Of a stretch of DNA of 46,186 nucleotides, positions 25,267 through 33,306 are shown piece by piece. Under the pieces are notes generated by a model. It did no database searches. It was not told the DNA's origin and worked only from the letters and a program-made list of their open reading frames with translations. The first letter of the stretch is position 1, and each line of letters begins with the position of its first letter. Origin of the DNA: an uncultured Verrucomicrobiota bacterium (GTDB lineage: Bacteria; Verrucomicrobiota; Verrucomicrobiia; Limisphaerales; CAIYYI01); assembly GCA_903930345.1 (NCBI GenBank), contig CAIYYI010000141.1, positions 1-46,186 of the forward strand. The letters are read 5' to 3'. The position numbers and the translations under genes are program-made.

Positions 25267-27408
25267 ATGTGCATTTATGAGATTGGGAAACGGTTGAGCC
25301 CACGGCGGGCCATCGGCTGGCTTTTTTTGGGGGCCTGGCTGTTGGCAGGACTGGCAAACCCCGGCTGGGGAGCCGAACCAGCGGTGCTGCAACTGGCCCT
25401 GCCGACCGCTCACCACCTGGAGATCCAACGGGCGGCGGATGGCTCCTACGAGCTGAAAACCACCGACAGCGACCCTTATGTTTCCACCATTTCCCTGCCG
25501 GCCAATTTCGATCCGAACCGGCATTACGTGCTCTCCTTTGAGTATTTCTCAACGAAAGCCACGGATCACCTCCAAGTGTTCCTGATCCCGCCGGTGAGCG
25601 AGGCCCTGAGCGAAAAAGGCCCCGGGCTGAGCTTGAGCGAGGTGTGGTCGTCCTATGCCCTCAACCTGCGGGCCCTGCTGAGCCGTCAAACGGGCAAGCT
25701 GCGTGGGTTGCGCCTCGACTTCGGCACCCGTCCCAACCGGGTGATGCACCTGCGAAATCTGCAGTTGCGGGAGGAGACCGCCGCCGAGCGGGAGTACACG
25801 GCCCGGCGAGTGGCTCAGGAGCAAAAAATCGCGCGCCAGGAGAAAAACCTGCGCGAATACCTGCAACAGGAATACCCGCAAAAAATCACCCGGGTGGAGG
25901 TGGATGCCCAACAAATCACCCTCACTGGCACCCGCAGCCAGGAGACCTTGTCGCTGGCGGAAATCCCCTTGGAACAGGTGGCGGGAGAACCGCTGACACC
26001 CACCAGCGTCACTCCCCTGCCCAATGGCCTGGCGGGCACCTTCACGCTCACCCTGCCGCGCCGGGCGGGCGGCTGGGACCGACTGCTGCGCAAATGGGTT
26101 CTGGTGCGATCAAACGGGGGCCGGTACGAACCCGTCTCGTCTGCGCATTACGCCGACACGGTGACGCCGCAATGGGCGCAACCACCGGAGAAGCCGCGCA
26201 ATTTCAAGGGGCTGGGAGGGTTCCATGCCGGCCGCCTCACCAGCGATCTGGATGAGCTGGATATCTCGGCGGTGACCGTGAACCTGATGATCAACAATGT
26301 GCTGCACACGCAACCGGGTCCGGGACGCACCCCTTACCGCTACGGGAACCACACTTGGCATGTCAACGATGGCTACGTCCAATCGTTGGACAACACCTTC
26401 CGGGAAACCGCCAAACGCAAAATCATCGTTTCCGCCATCCTCCTGGTGGGCCAGGCCAAAGGGGCGGCGGAGGGTTCGTTCACCCGCTGGCTGGCGCACC
26501 CGGACGCCCATCCTTCCGGCATCTTTGCCATGCCCGATGTCAGCAGCGCGCGCGGCATCGAAGCGTATGCCGCCGCGCTGAACTACCTGGCGGAGCGGTA
26601 CGGCGCGCCGGACCAGGCACACGGGCGGATTCACCACTGGATCCTGCACAACGAGGTGGATGCCGGATGGGTCTGGACCAACGCGGGCGAGAAACCGGCG
26701 GCGGTGTATCTGGACCTGTATCACAAGTCCATGCGCATGGCCCACCTCATCGCGCGGCAATACTACCCGCATGCCCAGGCGTTCATCTCCCTAACCCATC
26801 ACTGGGCCAAGGCCGGGGAACCCCGTTTTTATCCTTCACGGGAACTGCTGGACCTGTTGCTCGACTTTTCACGGCGGGAGGGGGATTTTGCCTGGGCCAT
26901 CGCCTACCACCCCTACCCCCAGGATCTGGGCAAACCACGCACCTGGGAGGATGACCAACCCCGGTTTGCCTTCGACAGCCCCAAGATCACCTTTCGCAAT
27001 CTGGAGGTGCTGGACCAATGGATGGTCCAGCCCCGCACCTGGTATCTGGGGCGGCAACGGCGCACGCTGCACCTGACCGAACAGGGCTTGAACTCACCGG
27101 ATTACAGCGAGAAAGCCCTGCGCGACCAAGCCGCCGGCATGGCCTACACCATGAAGAAGGTGAAACAGTTGGGCACCATTGAGAGTTTCCACTACCACAA
27201 CTGGATCGATAACCGGGGTGAAGGCGGCCTGCGCATCGGTTTGCGCCGGTTTCCCGATGATGCGGAAGCGCCGCTGGGAAAAAAACCGATTTGGAACGTT
27301 TTTCAGGCAACCGGCACCCCCCAGGAGGATGCGGTGTTTGACTTCGCCAAGGAAGTCATCGGCCTAAAGGATTGGTCCAGCCTGCTTTACCGCAAACCGA
27401 TCCAGTAA
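25267..27408 (+). CDS. Secreted DUF5722-type putative glycoside hydrolase
   Basis: This 713-residue protein has a signal peptide (about residues 15-36, AIGWLFLGAWLLAGLANPGWGAE). An N-terminal beta-rich domain (about 37-180) resembles a carbohydrate-binding sandwich, then a Glu/Gln/Arg-rich helix (EREYTARRVAQEQKIARQEKN) leads to the catalytic-looking part. That region has barrel features of clan GH-A: the strand ending HHWILHNEVDAGW (candidate acid/base Glu), AIAYHPYP, and TLHLTEQGLNS (candidate nucleophile Glu). The HNEVDAGWVWTN block is typical of DUF5722. The start is ATG at 25267. It diverges from bioB across about 100 nt, and the Gfo/Idh/MocA gene lies 81 nt downstream. Confidence 0.83.
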   Translation: MCIYEIGKRLSPRRAIGWLFLGAWLLAGLANPGWGAEPAVLQLALPTAHHLEIQRAADGSYELKTTDSDPYVSTISLPANFDPNRHYVLSFEYFSTKATDHLQVFLIPPVSEALSEKGPGLSLSEVWSSYALNLRALLSRQTGKLRGLRLDFGTRPNRVMHLRNLQLREETAAEREYTARRVAQEQKIARQEKNLREYLQQEYPQKITRVEVDAQQITLTGTRSQETLSLAEIPLEQVAGEPLTPTSVTPLPNGLAGTFTLTLPRRAGGWDRLLRKWVLVRSNGGRYEPVSSAHYADTVTPQWAQPPEKPRNFKGLGGFHAGRLTSDLDELDISAVTVNLMINNVLHTQPGPGRTPYRYGNHTWHVNDGYVQSLDNTFRETAKRKIIVSAILLVGQAKGAAEGSFTRWLAHPDAHPSGIFAMPDVSSARGIEAYAAALNYLAERYGAPDQAHGRIHHWILHNEVDAGWVWTNAGEKPAAVYLDLYHKSMRMAHLIARQYYPHAQAFISLTHHWAKAGEPRFYPSRELLDLLLDFSRREGDFAWAIAYHPYPQDLGKPRTWEDDQPRFAFDSPKITFRNLEVLDQWMVQPRTWYLGRQRRTLHLTEQGLNSPDYSEKALRDQAAGMAYTMKKVKQLGTIESFHYHNWIDNRGEGGLRIGLRRFPDDAEAPLGKKPIWNVFQATGTPQEDAVFDFAKEVIGLKDWSSLLYRKPIQ

Positions 27409-27489
27409 CCGTGCAGCCGGTCAGGCCGGACAAAAAAGCCACATTTCTTGAATGAGGGCAAAAGACTCATCGTCAATAATCCACAGCAT

Positions 27490-28854
27490 ATGAACCAAAC
27501 AACATTCTCCAACACCTCTCGACGTGAATTCATCAAGGACACCGGACGCGTGGCCGCCATCTCCGCGCTGGCCGGAATGGCCCTGCCGCATGTGCATGCG
27601 GCCGGCACTGATTTGATCCAGGTGGCTCTGATCGGCTGCGGCGGACGCGGCACCGGGGCGGCCTCCCAAGCCATGTCCACCAAGAGTGGCCCGGTCAAGC
27701 TGGTGGCGATGGCGGATGTGTTCGATGACAAGCTCTCCCGGAGCTACGACAGCCTGAACCAGAAATATTCGGCCCAGATGGATGTCCCGAATGACCGCCG
27801 TTTCCTGGGGTTTGACGGTGCCCGGAAAGCCATGGATTGCCTGCGGCCGGGGGATGTGGCCATCTTCACCACCCCGCCCGCCTTTCGCTGGGCCCACTTC
27901 CAATACGCGATCGGGAAGAACCTGAATGTCTTCATGGAGAAGCCGGTGACCGTGGACGGCCCGAGAACCCGGCGCATGCTGCAACTGGGGGAGGAGTCCG
28001 TCAAAAAGAACCTCAAGGTCGGGGTCGGCCTGATGGTGCGCCACTGCAAAGGTCGGCAGGAGCTGAACCAGCGGATCCGCAATGGGGAAATCGGGGATAT
28101 CATCTCGATGCGCGCTTACCGCATGGGCAGTTCCGGTGGTTTTTGCGGTCCCAAGCCGGCCGACCAAAAGGAAGTGATGTACCAGATCCGCAAGTTCCAC
28201 AGTTTTCTCTGGGCCAGCGGCGGGGTTTACAGCGATTACTACATCCACCAGATTGATGAGTGCAGTTGGATGAAAGGCTCGTTCCCCATCAAAGCCCACG
28301 CCACGGGCGGTCGCCATTACCGGGGCAACAATGTGGACCAGAACTTTGATGACTATTCGGTCGAGTACACGTTTGAGGATGGCACCAAGTTTTTCATGGT
28401 GGGGCGCAACCGGGCCGGTTGCCATAACGAGTTTGCCAGCTACGTGGACGGCAGCAAGGGGACGGCCATTGTCTCCACCTCCAGCCACACCCCGGGCAAG
28501 GTGCGCATCTTCAAGGGACACAACCTCACCAGCGCCAACATCGCATGGGCATTCCCACAGCCGGAACCGAACCCGTACCAATTGGAATGGGATGACCTGA
28601 TGGAAGCCATTCGCAACGACAAGCCCTACAATGAAGTGAAGCGGGGGGCGGAAGCCAGCTTGGTGACCTCCATGGGCCGCATGGCGGCGCACACCGGCCA
28701 AATCGTTACCTATGATGACATTCTGAACAGCGACCACGAATTCGCACCCGAGGTGGACAAGATGACCGCCGATTCCACCGGCCCCGTGGTCTCCGACGCC
28801 GAAGGGAAATACCCCGTGCCGGCCCCGGGCATCAAGAAAACCCGGGAGTACTGA
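27490..28854 (+). CDS. Tat-exported Gfo/Idh/MocA-family oxidoreductase
   Basis: This 454-residue protein begins with a twin-arginine signal (SRREFIKDTG, then AISALAGMALPHVHA), so a folded, cofactor-loaded enzyme is exported. The Rossmann motif IGCGGRGTGA follows, then VAMADVFDD and the family motif MEKPVTVDGP, whose EKP lysine is catalytic in this family. The C-terminal part has the beta-sheet dimer domain (VEYTFEDGTKFFMVGRN). Such proteins oxidise or reduce sugars or cyclitols with NAD(P), or act in glycosidic bond cleavage as in GH109. The start is ATG at 27490, where a Tat leader begins; the frame also has an upstream ATG at 27448 with no family sequence. It lies downstream of the DUF5722 gene and ends at a strong terminator. 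Confidence 0.93.
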   Translation: MNQTTFSNTSRREFIKDTGRVAAISALAGMALPHVHAAGTDLIQVALIGCGGRGTGAASQAMSTKSGPVKLVAMADVFDDKLSRSYDSLNQKYSAQMDVPNDRRFLGFDGARKAMDCLRPGDVAIFTTPPAFRWAHFQYAIGKNLNVFMEKPVTVDGPRTRRMLQLGEESVKKNLKVGVGLMVRHCKGRQELNQRIRNGEIGDIISMRAYRMGSSGGFCGPKPADQKEVMYQIRKFHSFLWASGGVYSDYYIHQIDECSWMKGSFPIKAHATGGRHYRGNNVDQNFDDYSVEYTFEDGTKFFMVGRNRAGCHNEFASYVDGSKGTAIVSTSSHTPGKVRIFKGHNLTSANIAWAFPQPEPNPYQLEWDDLMEAIRNDKPYNEVKRGAEASLVTSMGRMAAHTGQIVTYDDILNSDHEFAPEVDKMTADSTGPVVSDAEGKYPVPAPGIKKTREY

Positions 28855-28872
28855 ACCAACCCGCTTTCCACC

Positions 28873-28905
28873 CACCCCCGGGATCAAATCCGGGGGTGTT
28901 TTTTT
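28873..28905 (+). terminator. Rho-independent terminator of the oxidoreductase gene
   Basis: CACCCCCGGGAT (28873-28884) pairs with ATCCGGGGGTG (28888-28898) with one bulged G around a CAA loop, followed by a run of seven T (28899-28905). It starts 19 nt after the stop codon. Confidence 0.93.
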
Positions 28906-28957
28906 GCCCGTTTCGGGTCACCCACCAGGCCGGACGCAATGGTTTTTGGATAAATCC

Positions 28958-28988
28958 TTGTCATTTACGGGGTGAGTTGTGTTATGTT
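28958..28988 (+). promoter_or_regulatory. Weak promoter candidate for the helicase gene
   Basis: TTGTCA (28958-28963) and TATGTT (28983-28988) lie 19 nt apart just after the preceding terminator. Transcription would begin about at the ATG at 28994, so the message could be leaderless or nearly so. Confidence 0.3.
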
Positions 28989-28993
28989 CCGGC

Positions 28994-30226
28994 ATGCTGT
29001 TTCGCAAATTAGGGCTTTCCCCGGCAGTTTTGGAAGGGGTGAAGGCCATGGGTTACACCGAACCGACCCCCATTCAACTCCGGGCCATCCCGCATATTCT
29101 GGCAGGTGAGGACGTCATTGGCAGCGCCCAAACCGGAACCGGTAAGACGGCGGCTTATGCCTTGCCGATTCTGACCAAACTGGGTGAGCCCAGCCACGGG
29201 CCGCGCGCGCTGATCCTGGAACCGACGCGGGAGTTGGCCGCCCAAGTGGAAACCGCCTGCCGCGATTTCATGCGCTTCACCAAATTGAGTGTGGCGGTCG
29301 TCTTTGGCGGGGTGGGCTACGGCAAACAACTGGACGCCCTCCGCGATGGGGTGGATGTGCTGGTGGCCACACCGGGCCGGTTGCTGGACCACCTGCAACG
29401 CGGCACCTGCCGCCTCAACAAGGTGGAATACCTGGTGCTGGATGAGGCGGACCGCATGCTCGACATGGGCTTCCTGCCGGACGTCAGGCGCATTCTGGAC
29501 CATTGCCCCAAACAGCGTCATACCTCGCTCTTTTCCGCAACCATTCCGCCCGAAATCGAAACCCTGATCAAGTGGGCCATGAAAGCGCCCAAGGTGATCG
29601 AAATCGGTGCCCGGCGTTCCCCGGCGGAAACCGTGAAACACGTCATCTACCCGGTCAGCGACACGCAGAAGCTGGACCTGGTCCTGGCCCTGCTGGGTCA
29701 GGTGAAGTTTGATTCGGTGATTGTGTTCTGCCGCACCCGCAATCGCGCGGACCGCGTCGGGCACGCCTTGACGCGCAACAACCATTCCGTGGCCACCCTG
29801 CACTCCAACCGCACCCAGAAGGAGCGGGAACAGGCCCTCAAAGGGTTCCGCGACGGGAAGTACGAAGTCCTGGTGGCCACCGACATTGCCGCCCGCGGGC
29901 TCGACATTCTCAACGTGAGCCACGTCATCAACTACGATGTGCCCCAGCACCCGGAGGATTACGTCCACCGCATTGGTCGCACCGGTCGGGCCGAGGCCAG
30001 CGGAGATGCCTTCACCATCATGGTGGCGGAGGATGCCCAGCATGTGCAGTCGATTGAGCGCTTCATCGGGCGCAAGATCGAACGGATCAAGCTCCCCGGT
30101 TTCGACTACAAATACACGGCGTTGTTTGATGAGGCCAAACCCGGCAACACCCAGGCGGTGGGGCGCGCCCGGGGATCCCGCGTGGCGGGCGGATATTCCT
30201 TTGGCCCGTCCCGGCGACGGCGCTGA
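28994..30226 (+). CDS. DEAD-box ATP-dependent RNA helicase (RhlE-like)
   Basis: This 410-residue cytoplasmic helicase remodels RNA with ATP, in roles such as ribosome assembly or mRNA decay. All core motifs are visible: Q motif (GYTEPTPIQLRAIP), I (AQTGTGKT), Ia (PTRELA), Ib (ATPGRLLD), II (DEAD), III (SAT), IV (VIVFCRTR), V (ATDIAARGLD) and VI (HRIGRTGR). A short basic tail rich in Arg/Gly (GRARGSRVAGGYSFGPSRRRR) follows, as in RhlE-type proteins. I use ATG at 28994 (MLFRKLGLSPAVLEGV); a GTG five codons upstream is possible but adds MLCSG only. It ends 3 nt from the convergent esterase gene, and no terminator separates them. Confidence 0.96.
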   Translation: MLFRKLGLSPAVLEGVKAMGYTEPTPIQLRAIPHILAGEDVIGSAQTGTGKTAAYALPILTKLGEPSHGPRALILEPTRELAAQVETACRDFMRFTKLSVAVVFGGVGYGKQLDALRDGVDVLVATPGRLLDHLQRGTCRLNKVEYLVLDEADRMLDMGFLPDVRRILDHCPKQRHTSLFSATIPPEIETLIKWAMKAPKVIEIGARRSPAETVKHVIYPVSDTQKLDLVLALLGQVKFDSVIVFCRTRNRADRVGHALTRNNHSVATLHSNRTQKEREQALKGFRDGKYEVLVATDIAARGLDILNVSHVINYDVPQHPEDYVHRIGRTGRAEASGDAFTIMVAEDAQHVQSIERFIGRKIERIKLPGFDYKYTALFDEAKPGNTQAVGRARGSRVAGGYSFGPSRRRR

Positions 30227-30229
30227 GAT

Positions 30230-31138
30230 TCAGGGCTTGGCAGGGGTCAGCATTCCCAAACCACGCAGCCATTGCTCGGCGCGCTGAGGCCAGAGTGTCA
30301 CCGCCTTTTCGGTGGGGCGCAGGCCATAGCCATGGCCACCGGTGGGGTAGAGGTGCATTTCCACGGGCACTCCCGCCTTCTTCAACGCCAGGTAATAATA
30401 GACGCTGCATTCCACGCGAATGCCGTCGTCTTGGGTCTGCAACAGAAAGGTGGGTGCCATGCCCGCCGAAATCGGCAGCTCCGGGGCGATTTTGTCGTCC
30501 TCTTTCTGCACGGTCAGGTAGGCCGGGTAAATCAGCAACACGAAATTCGGACGGCAGCTTTGTTCATCGGCGGCATCCACTTGGGGATAGCCGCGTTGGG
30601 AATGATTGCTGCTCAGGGCGGCGGAGAGGTGGGCTCCGGCGGAAAAACCCATCACGCCGATCCGTTGCGGATCAATCCCCCACTCCTTGGCGTGCGTCCG
30701 CACCAAACCAAAGGCGCGTTGCAGATCTTGCAAGGGAGCCTCAAAGCGCGGACGACCCGCCCGCACCGGCACCCGATACTTGAGCAACACGGCATTCACC
30801 CCGATGGAGTGCAGCCAGGTCACCACTTCCGTCCCTTCCAAATCCATGGCCAGGATGTGATAGCCCCCCCCGGGACAAACCACCACGGTGGCACCCGTGT
30901 TTTTTTCCTTGGGTGCCGGCAGGAAAGTGAGCGTCGGTTTACTCACGTTGCCCAGCCGGATGACTGACTTTCCAGCCACCAAACCATCCTTCGGTTTGGT
31001 GGTGTCCGCCTCGGTCGGCAACGCAGCCGACTCTCCGGGAGGGGTTACGGGCCACAGCAACAGAGGCTCGGTCGCAGTCATTGAAACCAGGGAGGAACAG
31101 GCCAGGGTAAACATGAGTGGTAATAGGCAACGGTGCAT
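30230..31138 (-). CDS. Secreted alpha/beta-hydrolase esterase
   Basis: This protein of about 302 residues has an N-terminal export signal (MHRCLLPLMFTLACSSLVSMTA; TLAC could serve as a weak lipobox). The hydrolase body has the oxyanion-hole segment VVVCPGGGYHILAMDLEGTEVV, the nucleophile elbow GFSAGAHLS, a catalytic Asp candidate in LLQTQDDGI and a His in PTGGHGYG. This layout fits acetyl-xylan-esterase or BD-FAE-like enzymes that deacylate plant polysaccharides. I use ATG at 31138; the frame is open to 31213, but the extra N-terminal residues precede the signal peptide and are not family-like. It is convergent with the helicase gene. Confidence 0.87.
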   Translation of the reverse strand: MHRCLLPLMFTLACSSLVSMTATEPLLLWPVTPPGESAALPTEADTTKPKDGLVAGKSVIRLGNVSKPTLTFLPAPKEKNTGATVVVCPGGGYHILAMDLEGTEVVTWLHSIGVNAVLLKYRVPVRAGRPRFEAPLQDLQRAFGLVRTHAKEWGIDPQRIGVMGFSAGAHLSAALSSNHSQRGYPQVDAADEQSCRPNFVLLIYPAYLTVQKEDDKIAPELPISAGMAPTFLLQTQDDGIRVECSVYYYLALKKAGVPVEMHLYPTGGHGYGLRPTEKAVTLWPQRAEQWLRGLGMLTPAKP

Positions 31139-31261
31139 CCGCTGATTGAAACGCCAAAGTGCCGTTTTGTAAAGCCCGAGAAACCGAATTGTAAGTGATT
31201 GAAATAAAGACAATTGGGTTTATTTTATTGCTTGGCATTGCCAAGCGCAGGCAAGGCGATT

Positions 31262-31443
31262 ACACTCTGAAGAGCAGTTGACACTGGTAGTGAGGGGCAG
31301 AAAGCGATAGCTTGCTGTATTCGTCGCTGGCCGAGGGCCAGGCGGCTGACACTCCCCATGAGTGTGGGAGCGTTTGTACTTTGTGTCATCCGTCAATTGG
31401 TTGCCTTAGTGGCAACGTGGATAGGGCTCCGGCCCGGGAAAGA
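31262..31443 (+). ncRNA. Multi-hairpin RNA element, candidate HEARO / IscB omega-RNA-like
   Basis: The 313-nt gap before the radical SAM gene holds a chain of hairpins. They are CACT/AGTG (31282-31292), CAG-A-AAGC/GCTT-G-CTG with loop GATA (31298-31317), CTGGCC/GGCCAG with loop GAG (31327-31341), ACACTC/GAGTGT (31349-31365), GTTGCC/GGCAAC (31400-31416) and GGGC/GCCC (31424-31435). TGACAC (31279-31284) can also pair with GTGTCA (31383-31388), closing the fold. The element ends GGGAAAGA directly before ATGA (31444-31447). HEARO RNAs, later recognised as IscB guide RNAs, are multi-hairpin elements inserted just before ATGA/GTGA. No IscB gene is here, so this would be a stand-alone copy. A palindrome GCTTGGC-ATT-GCCAAGC lies just upstream (31230-31246). 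Class assignment is from memory of the consensus. Confidence 0.55.
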
Positions 31444-31451
31444 ATGAATTA

Positions 31452-33215
31452 ATGTCAACAGTATCAGCGCAACAGGATAAAGCGGTTTCAGCGTCCACCC
31501 CGAGACATCCTCTGGGAACCCGGGCCAACATCCTCCTCACGAGTGTGTTTGGTCCGTTTGCCCAGGATGATGAGTACGGCAGTCGCGAGATCAACCCGAT
31601 GGAGTTGTATCACAACCAGGTGACCCGCGTTCAGGGTCCGTTTTCGTTGCGCATGTTCCACCGTTCCTGGGGCTTGCTGTTTATCCAGGCCAACATTTCC
31701 GCGCCCTGCACGGTGCTTGATTTTCCCAGTCTGGACCGCTTCATCGAGGAAATCAAAAACGTCTCCTACGACGTGATCGGGATCAGCGCGATTGTGCCCA
31801 ATTTCGGCAAAGTCCGCAAAATGTGCGAACTGATCCGGCAATATCAGCCCGAGGCGGAGATCGTCATTGGCGGGCACGTCGCCAACCTGCCCCATCTGAA
31901 GGAGCGCGCGGATACCGATTATGTGGTTACGGGTGATGGGGTTCGGTGGTTCCGTGAGTACCTGGGGGAGAATCCCCTGACCCCTTTCCAACATCCCCGC
32001 ATGTTCTCCTGCTTCGGTGCCCGGATGATGGGCATTGACCTGCCCAACAAACCGGCGGATGTGGCCGCCACCCTCATTCCGTCAGTGGGTTGTCCGCTCG
32101 GTTGTGATTTCTGCGCCACTTCGGCCATGTTTGGCGGCAAAGGAAAAGCCATCCATTTCTTCCCTACTGGCGATGATCTCTACCGGGTCATGAGCGAACT
32201 GGAACAGGAGATGAAGGTGAATTCCTTTTTCGTGTTGGATGAGAATTTCCTGCTGCAAAAGCCCCGGGCGCTGCGGTTGTTGGAGCTGATGGAAAAAGGC
32301 GGCAAATCGTGGTCGCTGTATGTCTTCACCTCCGTCAAGGTGCTGCAATCCTACACGATGGAACAGTTGCTGAGCCTGGGTATTTCTTGGGTCTGGACGG
32401 GTCTGGAAGGCAAGGACAGCCAGTACGACAAGAAGAAGAACGTCGATACCGTTGAACTGGTGCGCACCTTGCAGGCCAACGGCATTCGCGTGCTCGGTTC
32501 CAGCATCATCGGCCTTGCGGAACACACCCCGGAAAACATCCGTCCCGCCATTGAGTATGCGGTGGAACACGACACGGAGTTTCACCAGTTCATGCTCTAC
32601 ACCCCACTGCCGGGAACCCCGCTCTTCAAACATCACCATGAGCAGGGAACCTTGGTGGATCCGGAATTCGTAAATCCGGCCGACGCTCACGGGCAATACC
32701 GTTTTCAGCACGTGCATCCGAACATCCCGGCCGGTCAGGAAACCCAGATTCTGATTGATGCGTTCCAACGCGATTTTGATGTCAACGGCCCCAGCGTGAT
32801 CCGCGTCACCCGCACGACTTTGGCGGGTTGGAAGAAACACCACAACCATCCCAACCCCCGCGTGCGTGCGCGTTTTGCCCGGGAGGGGGCCTCTTTGGCA
32901 TCCACCTACGCGGCCTCCGTGTGGGCCGCACGCCGCTGGTACCAGGACAACCCGGCCATCTACGCGCGGATTGATGCCCTGATGCAGGATTTGTACGCCA
33001 GTTGTGGCTGGCGCTCCCGTCTGCTGGCCCCATTGATCGGCCGCTACGTGTTGCACTGCCTCAAACAGGAGGATATCCGGCTGAAAAACGGCCAGACCTA
33101 CGAGCCGCAGACCTTTTACGAAAAGGTGCGCCCGCCGTGCATCACCAGCGCGCCGGTGACCCAGGCCGAGTGCCTGGAGGGCTCGACCAACGCGCTGCCT
33201 GCCTCCTCCAGTTAG
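31452..33215 (+). CDS. B12-binding-domain radical SAM protein, unknown substrate
   Basis: This 587-residue protein has an N-terminal B12-binding-like Rossmann domain (YDVIGISAIVPNFGKVRKMCELIR, VIGGHVANLP, about residues 25-180) and then a radical SAM core with C214-PLG-C218-DF-C221. Barrel strands FFVLDENFLLQKPRALRLLELM, GISWVWTGLEGKDSQYDKKKN and the C-terminal MLYTPLPGTPLFKHH are typical of the B12-radical SAM class that methylates or couples unactivated carbons. A C-terminal part of about 170 residues (KKHHNHPNPRVRARF...) is helical. It starts at ATG 31452, 5 nt after the ATGA that ends the RNA element. It sits alone on the plus strand. Homologs act in hopanoid, lipid, phosphonate and cofactor pathways, so the product cannot be named. 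Confidence 0.88.
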   Translation: MSTVSAQQDKAVSASTPRHPLGTRANILLTSVFGPFAQDDEYGSREINPMELYHNQVTRVQGPFSLRMFHRSWGLLFIQANISAPCTVLDFPSLDRFIEEIKNVSYDVIGISAIVPNFGKVRKMCELIRQYQPEAEIVIGGHVANLPHLKERADTDYVVTGDGVRWFREYLGENPLTPFQHPRMFSCFGARMMGIDLPNKPADVAATLIPSVGCPLGCDFCATSAMFGGKGKAIHFFPTGDDLYRVMSELEQEMKVNSFFVLDENFLLQKPRALRLLELMEKGGKSWSLYVFTSVKVLQSYTMEQLLSLGISWVWTGLEGKDSQYDKKKNVDTVELVRTLQANGIRVLGSSIIGLAEHTPENIRPAIEYAVEHDTEFHQFMLYTPLPGTPLFKHHHEQGTLVDPEFVNPADAHGQYRFQHVHPNIPAGQETQILIDAFQRDFDVNGPSVIRVTRTTLAGWKKHHNHPNPRVRARFAREGASLASTYAASVWAARRWYQDNPAIYARIDALMQDLYASCGWRSRLLAPLIGRYVLHCLKQEDIRLKNGQTYEPQTFYEKVRPPCITSAPVTQAECLEGSTNALPASSS

Positions 33216-33226
33216 GCCGTCATCCG

Positions 33227-33253
33227 GGCTGGGTGCCCCGGGGCCAGTTTTTT
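33227..33253 (+). terminator. Possible terminator of the radical SAM gene
   Basis: CTGG (33229-33232) pairs with CCAG (33244-33247), extended by G-U pairs at the base and two inner C-G pairs, followed by six T (33248-33253). It is weaker than the other terminators in the window. Confidence 0.45.
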
Positions 33254-33260
33254 CCGTTGG

Positions 33261-33306
33261 CGGGTGATTATTGCTTTAAATCATCACCCGGAGGTGCCAT
33301 GCTTTG
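33261..33306 (+). promoter_or_regulatory. Hairpin abutting the ribosome binding site, with TTG start
   Basis: CGGGTGAT (33261-33268) pairs with ATCACCCG (33283-33290) around a 14-nt loop. The last G of the stem is the first base of GGAGGT (33290-33295), a consensus Shine-Dalgarno 8 nt before TTG 33304. The strong site supports the TTG start; the ATG at 33316 would be too far away. The stem may tune access to the site. Confidence 0.55.

Noticed and set aside
31230-31246. Terminator for the esterase or radical SAM side
   Set aside because: The palindrome has no T-tract after it in either useful direction: the minus strand continues with AATAAAA and the plus strand with GCAGG.
31214-31451. Cobalamin riboswitch before the B12-radical SAM gene
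   Set aside because: The B12-box and receptor-core strings are absent; the hairpin chain fits a HEARO-like element better.
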